A stretch of 64,000 bases of DNA, from the NCBI GenBank assembly GCA_034766995.1, contig CM068325.1:5204664-5268663 (forward strand), in the 5' to 3' direction. This stretch comes from Acanthacorydalis orientalis (Eukaryota > Arthropoda > Insecta > Megaloptera > Corydalidae). A program made the translations under genes and the position numbers. The notes beneath the pieces are model-generated. The model made no database searches. It had not been told where the DNA came from and saw nothing but the letters and a program-made list of their open reading frames with translations. Positions 39,801 to 52,300 of the stretch are shown piece after piece (the stretch's first letter is position 1; every line of letters starts with the position of its first letter).

Positions 39801-42800
39801 GACTGGATTAATTTCTCAATTAGGACAGGAAAAAATTAAAACCGTCGACCAGTGCGAATACAGCCATCGCAAAGACATGACTACATTCGAGCCGGTCCTG
39901 TGGGAAAACCGGCCGGGAAAACTTGATGAAAAATTTACAGTCTAGAGAGAATTTTATTCTCTTTCGAACGATATGTGACTCGACTGGATTAATTTCTCAA
40001 TTAGGACAGGAAAAAATTAAAACCGTCGACCAGTGCGAATACAGCCATCGCAAAGACATGACTACATTCGAGCCGGTCCTGTGGGAAAACCGGCCGGCAA
40101 AACTTGTTGAAAAATTTACAGTCTAGAGAGAATTTTATTCTCTTTCGAACGATATGTGACTCGACTGGATTAATTTCTCAATTAGGACAGGAAAAAATTA
40201 AAACCGTCGACCAGTGCGAATACAGCCATCGCAAAGACATGACTACATTCGAGCCGGTCCTGTGGGAAAACCGGCCGGGAAAACTTGTTGAAAAATTTAC
40301 AGTCTAGAGAGAATTTCATCCTCTTTCGAACGATATGTGACTCGACTGGATTAATTTCTCAATTAGGACAGGAAAAAATTAAAACCGTCGACCAGTGCGA
40401 ATACAGCCATCGCAAAGACATGACTACATTCGAGCCGGTCCTGTGGGAAAACCGGCCGGCAAAACTTGTTGAAAAATTTACAGTCTAGAGAGAATTTTAT
40501 TCTCTTTCGAACGATATGTGACTCGACTGGATTAATTTCTCAATTAGGACAGGAAAAAATTAAAACCGTCGACCAGTGCGAATACAGCCATCGCAAAGAC
40601 ATGACTACATTCGAGCCGGTCCTGTGGGAAAACCGGCCGGGAAAACTTGATGAAAAATTTACAGTCTAGAGAGAATTTTATTCTCTTTCGAACGATATGT
40701 GACTCGACTGGATTAATTTCTCAATTAGGACAGGAAAAAATTAAAACCGTCGACCAGTGCGAATACAGCCATCGCAAAGACATGACTACATTCGAGCCGG
40801 TCCTGTGGGAAAACCGGCCGGGAAAACTTGTTGAAAAATTTACAGTCTAGAGAGAATTTTATTCTCTTTCGAACGATATGTGACTCGACTGGATTAATTT
40901 CTCAATTAGGACAGGAAAAAATTAAAACCGTCGACCAGTGCGAATACAGCCATCGCAAAGACATGACTACATTCGAGCCGGTCCTGTGGGAAAACCGGCC
41001 GGGAAAACTTGTTGAAAAATTTACAGTCTAGAGTGAATTTCATCCTCTTTCGAACGATATGTGACTCAACTGGATTAATTTCTCAATTAGGACAGGAAAA
41101 AATTAAAACCGTCGACCAGTGCGAATACAGCCATCGCAAAGACATGACTACATTCGAGCCGGTCCTGTGGGAAAACCGGCCGGCAAAACTTGTTGAAAAA
41201 TTTACAGTCTAGAGAGAATTTTATTCTCTTTCGAACGATATGTGACTCGACTGGATTAATTTCTCAATTAGGACAGGAAAAAATTAAAACCGTCGACCAG
41301 TGCGAATACAGCCATCGCAAAGACATGACTACATTCGAGCCGGTCCTGTGGGAAAACCGGCCGGCAAAACTTGTTGAAAAATTTACAGTCTAGAGTGAAT
41401 TTCATCCTCTTTCGAACGATATGTGACTCGACTGGATTAATTTCTCAATTAGGACAGGAAAAAATTAAAACCGTCGACCAGTGCGAATACAGCCATCGCA
41501 AAGACATGACTACATTCGAGCCGGTCCTGTGGGAAAACCGGCCGGCAAAACTTGTTGAAAAATTTACAGTCTAGAGTGAATTTCATCCTCTTTCGAACGA
41601 TATGTGACTCAACTGGATTAATTTCTCAATTAGGACAGGAAAAAATTAAAACCGTCGACCAGTGCGAATACAGCCATCGCAAAGACATGACTACATTCGA
41701 GCCGGTCCTGTGGGAAAACCGGCCGGCAAAACTTGTTGAAAAATTTACAGTCTAGAGAGAATTTCATCCTCTTTCGAACGATATGTGACTCAACTGGATT
41801 AATTTCTCAATTAGGACAGGAAAAAATTAAAACCGTCGACCAGTGCGAATACAGCCATCGCAAAGACATGACTACATTCGAGCCGGTCCTGTGGGAAAAC
41901 CGGCCGGCAAAACTTGTTGAAAAATTTACAGTCTAGAGAGAATTTTATTCTCTTTCGAACGATATGTGACTCGACTGGATTAATTTCTCAATTAGGACAG
42001 GAAAAAATTAAAACCGTCGACCAGTGCGAATACAGCCATCGCAAAGACATGACTACATTCGAGCCGGTCCTGTGGGAAAACCGGCCGGCAAAACTTGTTG
42101 AAAAATTTACAGTCTAGAGAGAATTTTATTCTCTTTCGAACGATATGTGACTCGACTGGATTAATTTCTCAATTAGGACAGGAAAAAATTAAAACCGTCG
42201 ACCAGTGCGAATACAGCCATCGCAAAGACATGACTACATTCGAGCCGGTCCTGTGGGAAAACCGGCCGGCAAAACTTGTTGAAAAATTTACAGTCTAGAG
42301 AGAATTTTATTCTCTTTCGAACGATATGTGACTCGACTGGATTAATTTCTCAATTAGGACAGGAAAAAATTAAAACCGTCGACCAGTGCGAATACAGCCA
42401 TCGCAAAGACATGACTACATTCGAGCCGGTCCTGTGGGAAAACCGGCCGGCAAAACTTGTTGAAAAATTTACAGTCTAGAGAGAATTTCATCCTCTTTCG
42501 AACGATATGTGACTCAACTGGATTAATTTCTCAATTAGGACAGGAAAAAATTAAAACCGTCGACCAGTGCGAATACAGCCATCGCAAAGACATGACTACA
42601 TTCGAGCCGGTCCTGTGGGTAAACCGGCCGGGAAAACTTGTTGAAAAATTTACAGTCTAGAGAGAATTTCATCCTCTTTCGAACGATATGTGACTCAACT
42701 GGATTAATTTCTCAATTAGGACAGGAAAAAAACAAAATCTACGCCTCCGTGACGGTCCTCGGTTTCATTCCCGTTCCACCACGCCTCGGTCCAGGAAAAG

Positions 42801-43336
42801 CGCCAGCGCATCGACACGCACTCCCGGTCGATCCGCGCACGAGACACTCACCAGGTTAACGCTGACCTCGTTCGAGATCTGCGACGGCGTGCCGCCCACG
42901 TAGTACGGCTCGCGCACGTTGTTCGTCTTCCCAGCGTTGGCGATCTGGCCGGCGCCTTCCTGTTTCCCGTCGACGACGAGCTTCCCGTCGTCGAGGTGTC
43001 TCGAGAACGTCACCGAGTGCCACTCGCCGTCGTCGAACGTCCGCGCGCTCCCGAGACTGACGGGACCGAGGCCGACGTTGATGCGGAACTGGACCTGGAG
43101 GACGGATTTCCGGGATGCACGTCCGGCTCCGTGTCGGCTCGTTCGTGCATCCCGGTCAACTCACCCGCCCCTCGTACAGGTACAGCGCGACGAACTGGAT
43201 GTGCTGCGAGTCGGCGCTGTAGAACAGGATGCCGTCCGGCTCGTCGGTCCGGAACTCCATCGAGAAGTCGAACTTGTTCTTGTGACGGCCGGGCAGTTGG
43301 TCGTACTCGACGCGGGAGCTCGCGGCGACGCCGAGC
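24896..43336 (-). CDS. LanA: LanA exons for laminin G domains LG4 and LG5, with the stop codon
   Basis: LG4 is built from 43165-43336 (MEFRTDEPDGILFYSAD), 42852-43094 (DDGEWHSVTF, YYVGGTP) and the start of 25234-25618 (NKTLVGCIRNFRHGG). LG5 is the rest of 25234-25618 (IKPRSMTGLILAVHGK, YLCDGNWHSI) plus 24896-25155 (NGLFVGGHPYL, YSGCIRDLKINGKPIDM), ending AVCPTD and TGA. In laminins, LG4-5 binds dystroglycan and heparan sulfate. The cysteine pairs of both domains are present. LG4 is split by the 17.2-kb satellite intron; LG5 by a 78-bp intron that is in frame and has no stop. Confidence 0.9.
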
Positions 43337-46300
43337 CTACCGGAACGAACGTCAGGACGAGATACTCGAACGTGGAGCGGTCTTTCGATCCGATTTCGAG
43401 CTCTCGATCCGGTTCTGGATCTCCAAAAAACGACCGGTACGTCGAATAGAATGCATTCGAGTGAACCGGACCGAATTCCAGAGATCCGGACCGAATTCCG
43501 GAGATCCAGACCGGATTTTCAGAGATCCGGAACGCGAATCACCTGAATCCGGCGTCGTATCCGACATTGTTCTGCGGGTACGGCGACAGAGCGCACTCCC
43601 GTCTCGGCTCCTCTGTCTTCGGCGGGACCTTCACGGCCGGTTCGGACCTCTCGCTCGTCGTCGTCGTAGTCGGCGGCGGCGGCGTCGTCGATTCCACGCG
43701 ATGCCGCGCCGGAACGTAGTCGGAGTCGCCGCCGTCGCCGCGACCTGGAGGACGGTCGTCGTCCAGGTCGTCGTCGTCGTCGTCGACGTCGTCCGGCCGA
43801 AGCGTGTTCGGTTCGACTTCGACCGGATAGTATTCCGGCACGTGCGGCTCTGGAAGAGATACCTTCCTGTCAAGACATTCGATTCGAATCGCTGGAACAA
43901 TTCCAGACCGATCTTCGATGCAAGTATCAAACAATCAGGGACGATATCGGCGGATCTACAGTTTCCAGTCCGTCCCGTGGTGTTTTCCTTCTTCCGAAGA
44001 TGATCGGAACGGTCAGAGGAGTGTTATGGGTTCTGAATCCAGGAGATGTCTTTCAAAAATCGTGGAATCACGGGACAATCGGTGGAAGATCGAAGCAAAC
44101 ATGTGATTTTTTTCAAAACTCGAAGTACAAGATCTACTAAGGAGCCAGAAATGAATTAAGAATCTGAAAAGGTCTTCCAGAGATATTTAGAAGTGCAAAA
44201 AAGTCCCTGAAACAATTAAATAATTACAACATGCGGATCTTCGGAATTTACTCAAGAGTTTTCAGACATTCTCGAGCGTTATGGAAGTTCCACGGTTTCG
44301 AAACGGCACTGACATGCTGGAAAAGTCTTCCAGAGTCACGAAAATCGTAAGGAAATCGCTGAAAGATCGACATGTTGGACGTTTTTGAAATTATTCAGCA
44401 TGACGTGTGATCTTTTGAGAGTTTCCAGACATTCTACAGAGTTGTAGAAGTTCCAGAGATCATGAATGGGACACATGTCCGTGGAAAGGTATAGCAGAGA
44501 TCGTTAGATGGAAAGAAAACGCTGCTAAATGGATTTCATATCCTAGAAATATCTTCCAGAGATAGTGTAATCGCAATGAAATCGCTGTACGATCCAGATT
44601 TTGTGGAATTTTTAGAATGTTGGCATTTTCTGTGCTTCAGTACAAGTTTTGTGATGTTCTGCAAGGTATTAGAAGTTTCAACGCCTTTAAATAGAATTCC
44701 GATCATGGAAATGTCTTCCAGAAAAAGTATAATCACAAAAAAATCACTGTACGATCCAGATTTTGTGGAATTTTGAGAATGTCAGCATTTTCTGTGCTTC
44801 AGTACAAGTTTTGTGATATTCTGTGAGATATTAGAAGTTCCAACGCTTTTAAATGGAATTCAGATCATGGAAATATCTTCCAGAGAAAGTGTAATCGCAA
44901 GGAAATCGCTGTACCATCCAGATTTTGTGGAATTTGGAGAATGTCAGGATTTTCTGTGCTTTGGTACAAGTCTTGAGATATTTTGTGAGATATTAGAAGT
45001 TCCAACGCTTTTAAATGGAATACAGATCATGGAAATGTCTTCCAGAGATCGTGTGATCGTAAAGGAGTCAGTGGAAAATCGATTTTTGAAAGATTCAGTA
45101 TTTACTGACAGGTTTTATGAGATTCCAGACGTTTCGAAGAGTTATAGGCGTTCTAAACGGTACCGAGATTTCGGAAAGACCTTCCACAGATCGTCGAAAC
45201 TCAAGGAAATCATTGAAAGAACCACACCTGGTCGTTTGTGGCAACCTTCGAGGGATTTTTCGTAAGTGTTTGGGATCTGGCAGACATCTTAGAAGGTTAT
45301 ACGAGTTTCATGATATTCGAACGGCGCCGAGACGTCGGGACCGTCTTCCATTGATCCTACTTTCAGCGTTTTCGAGTACTACTTACCGATCGGCGGATAC
45401 TTGCTCGCTGCCGCCGGTGTACACGATCCAAGGCTCTCGCCGCTCTTCTCGACCGCGTTCGCGAAATTCACGACCTGCTCGTTGAGCGTCACGTCCTCGA
45501 TGCATCCGACGAACGTGTTCCTCGTCGATACGGCGCTCTCGGGCACGTCCAGGCTGTACGGCAGGCCGCCGAAGTAGATGTGCTTGTACGACAGCTTCCT
45601 CTCGACGTTGTGCTGCTTCGTGCTGCGCACGGGGACGCGTCGATCGATCACAATCTCGACAGATCCCGACCGATCGCGGCACCTCACCTGAACTCGTAGT
45701 AGTCGTCGATGAGCAGCGCGAGCGAGCTGTGGTCGTGCGTCGCGGTCACCACGTGCCAATCGCCGTCGTTCAGCTTGATCCCCTGCGTGCGCACGCTCCT
45801 GTCCTGGTTCTGGAGCACGAGATCGCCGTCGATCAGCGCCAGACTGAGCGTCTCGTTCTGGCGCTCGTTCGTCGTGTAGAACAGGAGACCGTCCTCCGCG
45901 TATCCGGCCGGCGTTCCCGTCCTGAACTTCAAGCTCATCTGGAACGTTCTGCCGGTCGACGCGTTGTCGTACTTGAGGAACCCGTCGTGGTGCTCGAAGG
46001 AGACGATCCCGGCGAACTGCGAAACAGGAACGTTCGTACGTACGGTCGGATCGAGACGTCGGATCGTCGACTGACCTTGATCGGACATCCGGGCAGCACG
46101 CCGAACGCTCGGATGTTCAGGCTGAGGTCGATCGGCGTGCTCGAGATGAACACGTCGTCGATGCACCCGTCGAACCCTCTGCTCGTGACCTCAAGGAGGC
46201 CGTGGTCGCCGTCGTAGCCGCCGAAGTACATGAACGGGCTGACCAGCAGCACCGCCTGCTCGGATCCGAGGTACAGCGGACGGATCGGTGTCGGATCGCC

Positions 46301-49300
46301 GTCGATCCGCATCTGACCTTCGGCGCCGCCGCGTATGGCCTCGATCGTGTGCCACGCGTCGTCGTTCAGGTGTCTGTCTTCGGTACGGATCACCGTCACA
46401 GCGCCGTCCTTCTCGGTCTTGTACTGCGGATCGAGATCGGACAAACGGTTAAAAATCGAAACAGAGAGATCAAGAGTCGACGATCGATTCGCAGTCGACC
46501 GAACCGACACGATTTACGGATTCGCGGACATCTCAAGTGTTATAAGAGTTTCATCCCTTCTAAACGACACTGGGATGCTCGAAAGACCTGCTAGAGATCA
46601 TGGAAGATTGATATCTTGCCGATCTCTCAAGTTATCAGGATTTACTGTCAGATTTCAGGAAGTTACTGACGTGCTGAAGGATTGTAGCGGTTCTAGTATC
46701 TCTAAACAGTTTTAAGATCGTGAAAAGATCTTCCAGAGATCGGAAAAATATGAAGAAATCGTTGAAAGATCGATATCTTGTCGATTTTTCAAATTATCAG
46801 GATTTATTGTCGGATTCTAGGAGGTTACCGGCATCTCGAACAGTTGTACGAAATCTAGTGTCCCTAAACAGGATTAAGATCGTGAAAAGATCTTCCAGAG
46901 ATCGGAAAAATGTAAAGAAATCATTGAAAGATCGATATCTTGTCGATTTTTGAAAGATTGAGAATTTAATATCAGGTTTTATGAGATTCAAAGGTTATAG
47001 AAGTTCTAAATGATAATAAGATTTGAAAGAGATCTTCCAGGATTTGTGGAAACGTTTAGAAATCATTGAATGATTGATATCTTGTCGATCTTTCAAGTTA
47101 TCAGGATTTACGGTTAGATTTCAGGAAGTTACTGACGCGTTGAAGGGTTGTAGCGGTTCTAGTATCTCTAAACAGTTTTAAGATCGTGAAAAGATCTTCC
47201 AGAGATCGGAAAAATATGAATAAATCGTTGAAAGATCGATATCTTGTCGATTTTTCAAATTATCAGGATTTATTGTCGGATTCTAGGAGGTTACTGGCAT
47301 CTCTAACAGTTGTACGAAATCTAGTGTTCCTAAACAGGATTAAGATCGTGAAAAGATCTTCCAGAGATCGGAAAAATGTAAAGAAATCGTTGAAAGATCG
47401 ATATCTTGTAGATTTTTGAAAGACTGAGAATTTAATATCAGGTTTTATGAGATTCAAAGGTTATAGAAGTTCTAAATGATAATAAGATTTGAAAGAGATC
47501 TTCCAGGATTTGTGGAAACGTTTAGAAATCATTGAATGATTGATATCTTGTCGATCATTCAAGTTATCAGGATTTAGTGTTAGATTTCAGGAAGTTACTG
47601 ACGTGTTGAACGGTTGTAAGAGTCCCAGTGACTCGAAACAGTATTAAGATCCTGAAAAGATCTTCCAGAGACCGGAAAAATATAAAGAAATCATTGAAAG
47701 ATCAATATCTTGTTGATTTATAAAAGTATCAGGATTTACTGCCACATTTTGTGAGATTCAAGACATCTCGAACGGTTTTAGGAGTTCTAAATGATAATGG
47801 AATCTTAAAGAGATCTTCCAGGGTGTATGAAAACATTAAGAAATCATCGAAAGATTAATATTATTCGAAGATCGACTTCTTATCGAGTTACACGAGTTCT
47901 AAGCAGTACGAAGATCTTGTAAGCTCTTCCAGAGACCGTGGAATAATAGAGAAAGTATTGTAAAAATCGAATCCGTCTCGATTTTTAATACGTTCGGGAT
48001 TTACAGCCTGCTTCGACGAGTTCACAGCCATCTTGAAGGGTTATCCGAGTTCTAAGGTACCTAAATCGCACCGAAAACCCGTGAAAAACTCTTCCAGAGC
48101 TCTCAGAATCCGTATACATTTTCGTATCGATCGATCATTCGTCGCCGTGTACAGAACTTCATCCGATTTATCGATCGTCGCGGTTCCCGATCCCCCGCGC
48201 TTCCTAGATCCGCTCCGACTGACCTGATAGAGCACGTTCCCGTCGCGCAGCTCGATCGAGAAGAACGTCCCGTCGCCGATCATCAGGAACAGCAGGCCGT
48301 TCGGATCTCTCGTCTTGAATTTCATCGACATGATGTTCCGTGTCGCGCTCACGTACGACTGGCCGTCGAGGATCGCGTATCCCCTTCCGTTGAACCTGTA
48401 TCCGGTCACTGGCGATAGATCGACGAGACGGTCCCTGTGCGAAAACGATAGATCTTTAAACATCTAGCGATCGGACGAAAAAAAAATAACAACTCTGCTA
48501 AATTTTTTCATGATCGTGGACGGCCGTGCCATGCTGGTCAATCGATTGTTTCTCACGGCCAACTGAGATCGATCCACGGACGGAAAATGCATGTCTGGCT
48601 GGTAATTAGTGTGAACAAATGTCTTTTCACGGCCGACTGGGATCGAATTAGAGACACAGTTGCAAACATGATTGATCAGTAATGGAAATAAACGTTTCTA
48701 TAGGGTTAGAGTGATTTTCAAAGCCGGCTGGGACTGTTTCGGAGACACACAATCTACGAAACGGGTCTCCGACCTCACCTCTCGCGCGCGCCGTCGTCGT
48801 TATGGTCCCCGTCGACGAAGTTCCACAGCGACACGTTGTTGTTACCGACGACGACGTCCTCGATCTCGCCCTCGAACGACGACTCGCGATTACGGAGCTG
48901 CACGTTCGCGTCCTGCGGATAGCCGCCGATGTACATCTTCGACTGCTCCTGATCGAGATTGAATATCGTGTTCGGACCGTCGAGCGTGCTCTCCTTCGTG
49001 TGCAGCACCTCCCTCCTGTTCTCGTCCTCCTCGCGGATCGTCAGCTTCACGTTCTTGCCGGTCCTGGAAACAACGAGCGCCCGGTCACAGATTCCTGTCT
49101 TCGGTCCGTTCGCGCTCCTCACCTGTCGACCAGCACTTGGTACCACACGTCGTCGGCGACGTACTTGTCCGATGTGACCTTCTTCGGGCCGTTGCCGAGG
49201 TCTATTGTCAGGATTGGGTATCCGTTTTCGATTTCCAGAGCCATGAAGTCGTCCTGAAAGATATCAGGCGCTCAGAATAGGAGTTATTTGGTCAGAAATG

Positions 49301-52300
49301 GTCGATAATTGATCATAAATCATTCCGATATAGACTTGTGAGTAAAGCAATGACTGTTTGAGAGATTCGGATGTGTTTGAATCTGATTTTTTGAAGATAT
49401 AATCCGGTCCATTGTTTGAAACAGGTCGGAGGTGTAATTTATAAGAAAATGTATGACAAAATGACATTAGATATTTTTTTTAAAAGTCTCTAACGATTCC
49501 TGGATACAATAACTACTATCCTGGATATCTTCCACGATTATTATACCTTATTTTAATTTTTTATCGTCGGGATTTGACCGAAACGGAGTTGTAATCGTGG
49601 ATTTATCGAAAAAAATGACACTCTGAGCCTTTATTTGGGTTTTAGATATTTTTTAAAAATTATACAACGATTCCAGGATAAAATAACTACTATCCTGAAC
49701 ATCTTCCACGATTATTATATCTTATTTTAATTTTTTATCGTTGGGATTTGACCGAAACGGGTTTGTAATAGTGGATTTATCGAAAAATGACACTTCGAGC
49801 CTTTATTTGGGTTTTAGATATTTTTTAAAAATTGTACAACGATTCCACGATAAAATATATACTATCCAGGATATCTTCCATGATTATTGTGTCCTAATTT
49901 AATTTTTTATCGTTCGGATTTGACCGAAACAGGGTTGTAATCGTGGATTTATTGAAAGATGACACTCTTAATGCTTTATTTGGACATCCTAAATCTTTTT
50001 AAAAATTGTACAACGATTCCAGGTTCAAATACGGACGATCCTGTAAAAGTAACAAGGAAGAAAAAAAAGTATGAATGACCGTACGACGCGAGTGTCAATT
50101 TATCTGCCGACGACAACACTGAGTGAGCCGGGGAAACCGTCGGATCGGTTCGGCGCGGTGCGATCGCGCTCGGTCCGGCCGAATCGCTTTTTCCCCGCTC
50201 TGGTCGTACAGTCGTCGCTCGATAAAATGTCACGGCGTCGTTTTCACGCTTAATATTTTTTTCAAGAGTGAAAAACCATTAAATTCTTACACAGAACAAT
50301 CAAAGAGGGAATGGGAAAAATCTTGTTTAAACGATACAACGTTTTTAATGTGTAATAAGAAAGCTTTTCCGATATAATCTCAGTTTAGAATTGGTTAATC
50401 CGCTTATTGACTTTTGATATATTTTTTTTGAACTGAAAAACGATTCTGGGATAAAATACAGATTATCCTGGACATCTTTCAGGATTACAAGATCGTATTT
50501 TAATTTTTTATGGCTGAAAATTGGTCGAAAAGGGGTTGTTATCACGGATTTATCGAAAATTGACACTTTGAAGCTTTGTTTTGAAATTAGATATTTTTTT
50601 AAAAATTCTACAGGGATTCCAGGATAAAATATGTACTATCCTGGATATCTTCCATGATTATAAGATCGTATTTTAATTTTTTATGGTTGAAAATTGGCCG
50701 AAAAGGGGTTGTTATCACGGATTTATCGAAAATTGACACTTTGAAGCTTTATTTTAAAATAAAATAGTTTTTAAAAAATTGTACATTGATTCCAGGATAA
50801 AATATGTACTATTCTGGATATCTTCCATGATTACAAGATCGTATTTTAATTTTTAATGGTTGAAAATTGGTCGAAAAGGGGTTTAAATCGTGGATTTATC
50901 GAAAATTGACACTTTGAAGCTTTGTTTTCAAATAAGATATTTTTTAAAAAATTATAAGACGATTCCAGGATAAAATATGGACTATCCTGGATACATTTTA
51001 CGATTATAAGATCGTATTTTAATTTTATATCGTTAGAAAATGGACGAAAAGGGGTTGTTATCACGGATTTATCGAAAATTGACACTTTGAAGCTTTGTTT
51101 TCAAATAAAATATTTTTTAAAAAATTGTACAGGGATTCCAGGATAAGATATGTACTATCCTGGATATCTTCCATGATTATAAGATCGTATTTTAATTTTT
51201 TATGGCTGAAAATCGGTCGAAAAGGGGTTGTTATCACGGATTTATCGAAAATTGACACTTTGAAGCTTTGTTTTCAAATAAAATATTTTTTAAAAAATTG
51301 TACAGGGATTCCAGGATAAAATATCGCCTATCCCGAATATCTTCGATACAATCGATCACGGAATCCCCTCTGACTATTTCCGAATTCAAATTCTATCACT
51401 CTCTTATCAGATCTGAACGTTTCGGGTCGACGCAGGACCACTTACCGTCTGCGTCCGTCTCAGTTTCGTTCCGTTCTCGTTTCCTAAGTACATCAGGAAC
51501 CCGTTAGGACTCGTCGTCTTGAAATACGCGGACACCTTCGTCGACGTGCCCAGCGACGACAGGTTCGGCGGATTCTTCGGCTGGAGCGTCGTGTTCCTGT
51601 AGAAGTGGACGCCGAGCTGGATCCTGGAATCGAGGACGAACGATTTAGGGGCAAAAAGATGACGGTTCGGACAAGTTGCGGCGCATGCGACGTGCACGGC
51701 GTTTGCACAACGTGTGCGGATCGAGGAATGACGACGGTACCGGTGTACAAAGGGATTCGGACGAATTATGGAATGATCTAGGGATCGTACGTGCTCTGGA
51801 AGATACAAAAATGGATCTCGACGACGCGACAGATCCACTCCGGTCGGCGAGAAGTCGCTCGGAGCGTCACCGTTTCGAATTTTCGACTTTCAGTCAAAGA
51901 TCTATGAACAACAGCCGTCGATCTTCTAAGAAAACCAATGATTTATTCAACGGATCGATCCGTGATCGTCACAGCTTCATACTCACAGTACGAGCGCTTT
52001 ACGAATCTCAAAAGAGACTTTCAAAGCGCCCACGATCAAGATTCATAGATCTATCGATCAAGGACTGTCGTCGATCCTTCATGAATACCAACGAGTCTTC
52101 CATACACACAGTACGAGCGTTTTAAGAGTCTCGAGAATGTCTCTCGCAGAGGGAATCGATCATAACCGATAGATCCAGTCGATCAATGATCGCAGCACGA
52201 CCTGTGATCGACACTCGACCTTCCAGACGACCACTCGAACGGTTTAGAGACGTTTATGGGAGACCTGTCGAGCGGTCTGTGTGTCATAAATCGATAGGTA

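Noticed and set aside
25648..42732. CRISPR-like regular array
   Set aside because: Direct tandem satellite with no unique spacers, in a eukaryotic intron.
25805..42859. Series of 94 identical-looking 67-residue open frames, one per satellite monomer
   Set aside because: They arise because one monomer happens to be open for 204 bp. They overlap head to tail, shift frame at each copy, have no recognisable domain and lie antisense within a laminin intron.
50071..50253. 60-residue frame with a near-identical partner at 57082-57264 on the other strand
   Set aside because: The similarity comes from the inverted DNA duplicate. The frames are short, start and stop arbitrarily, and carry no known domain.
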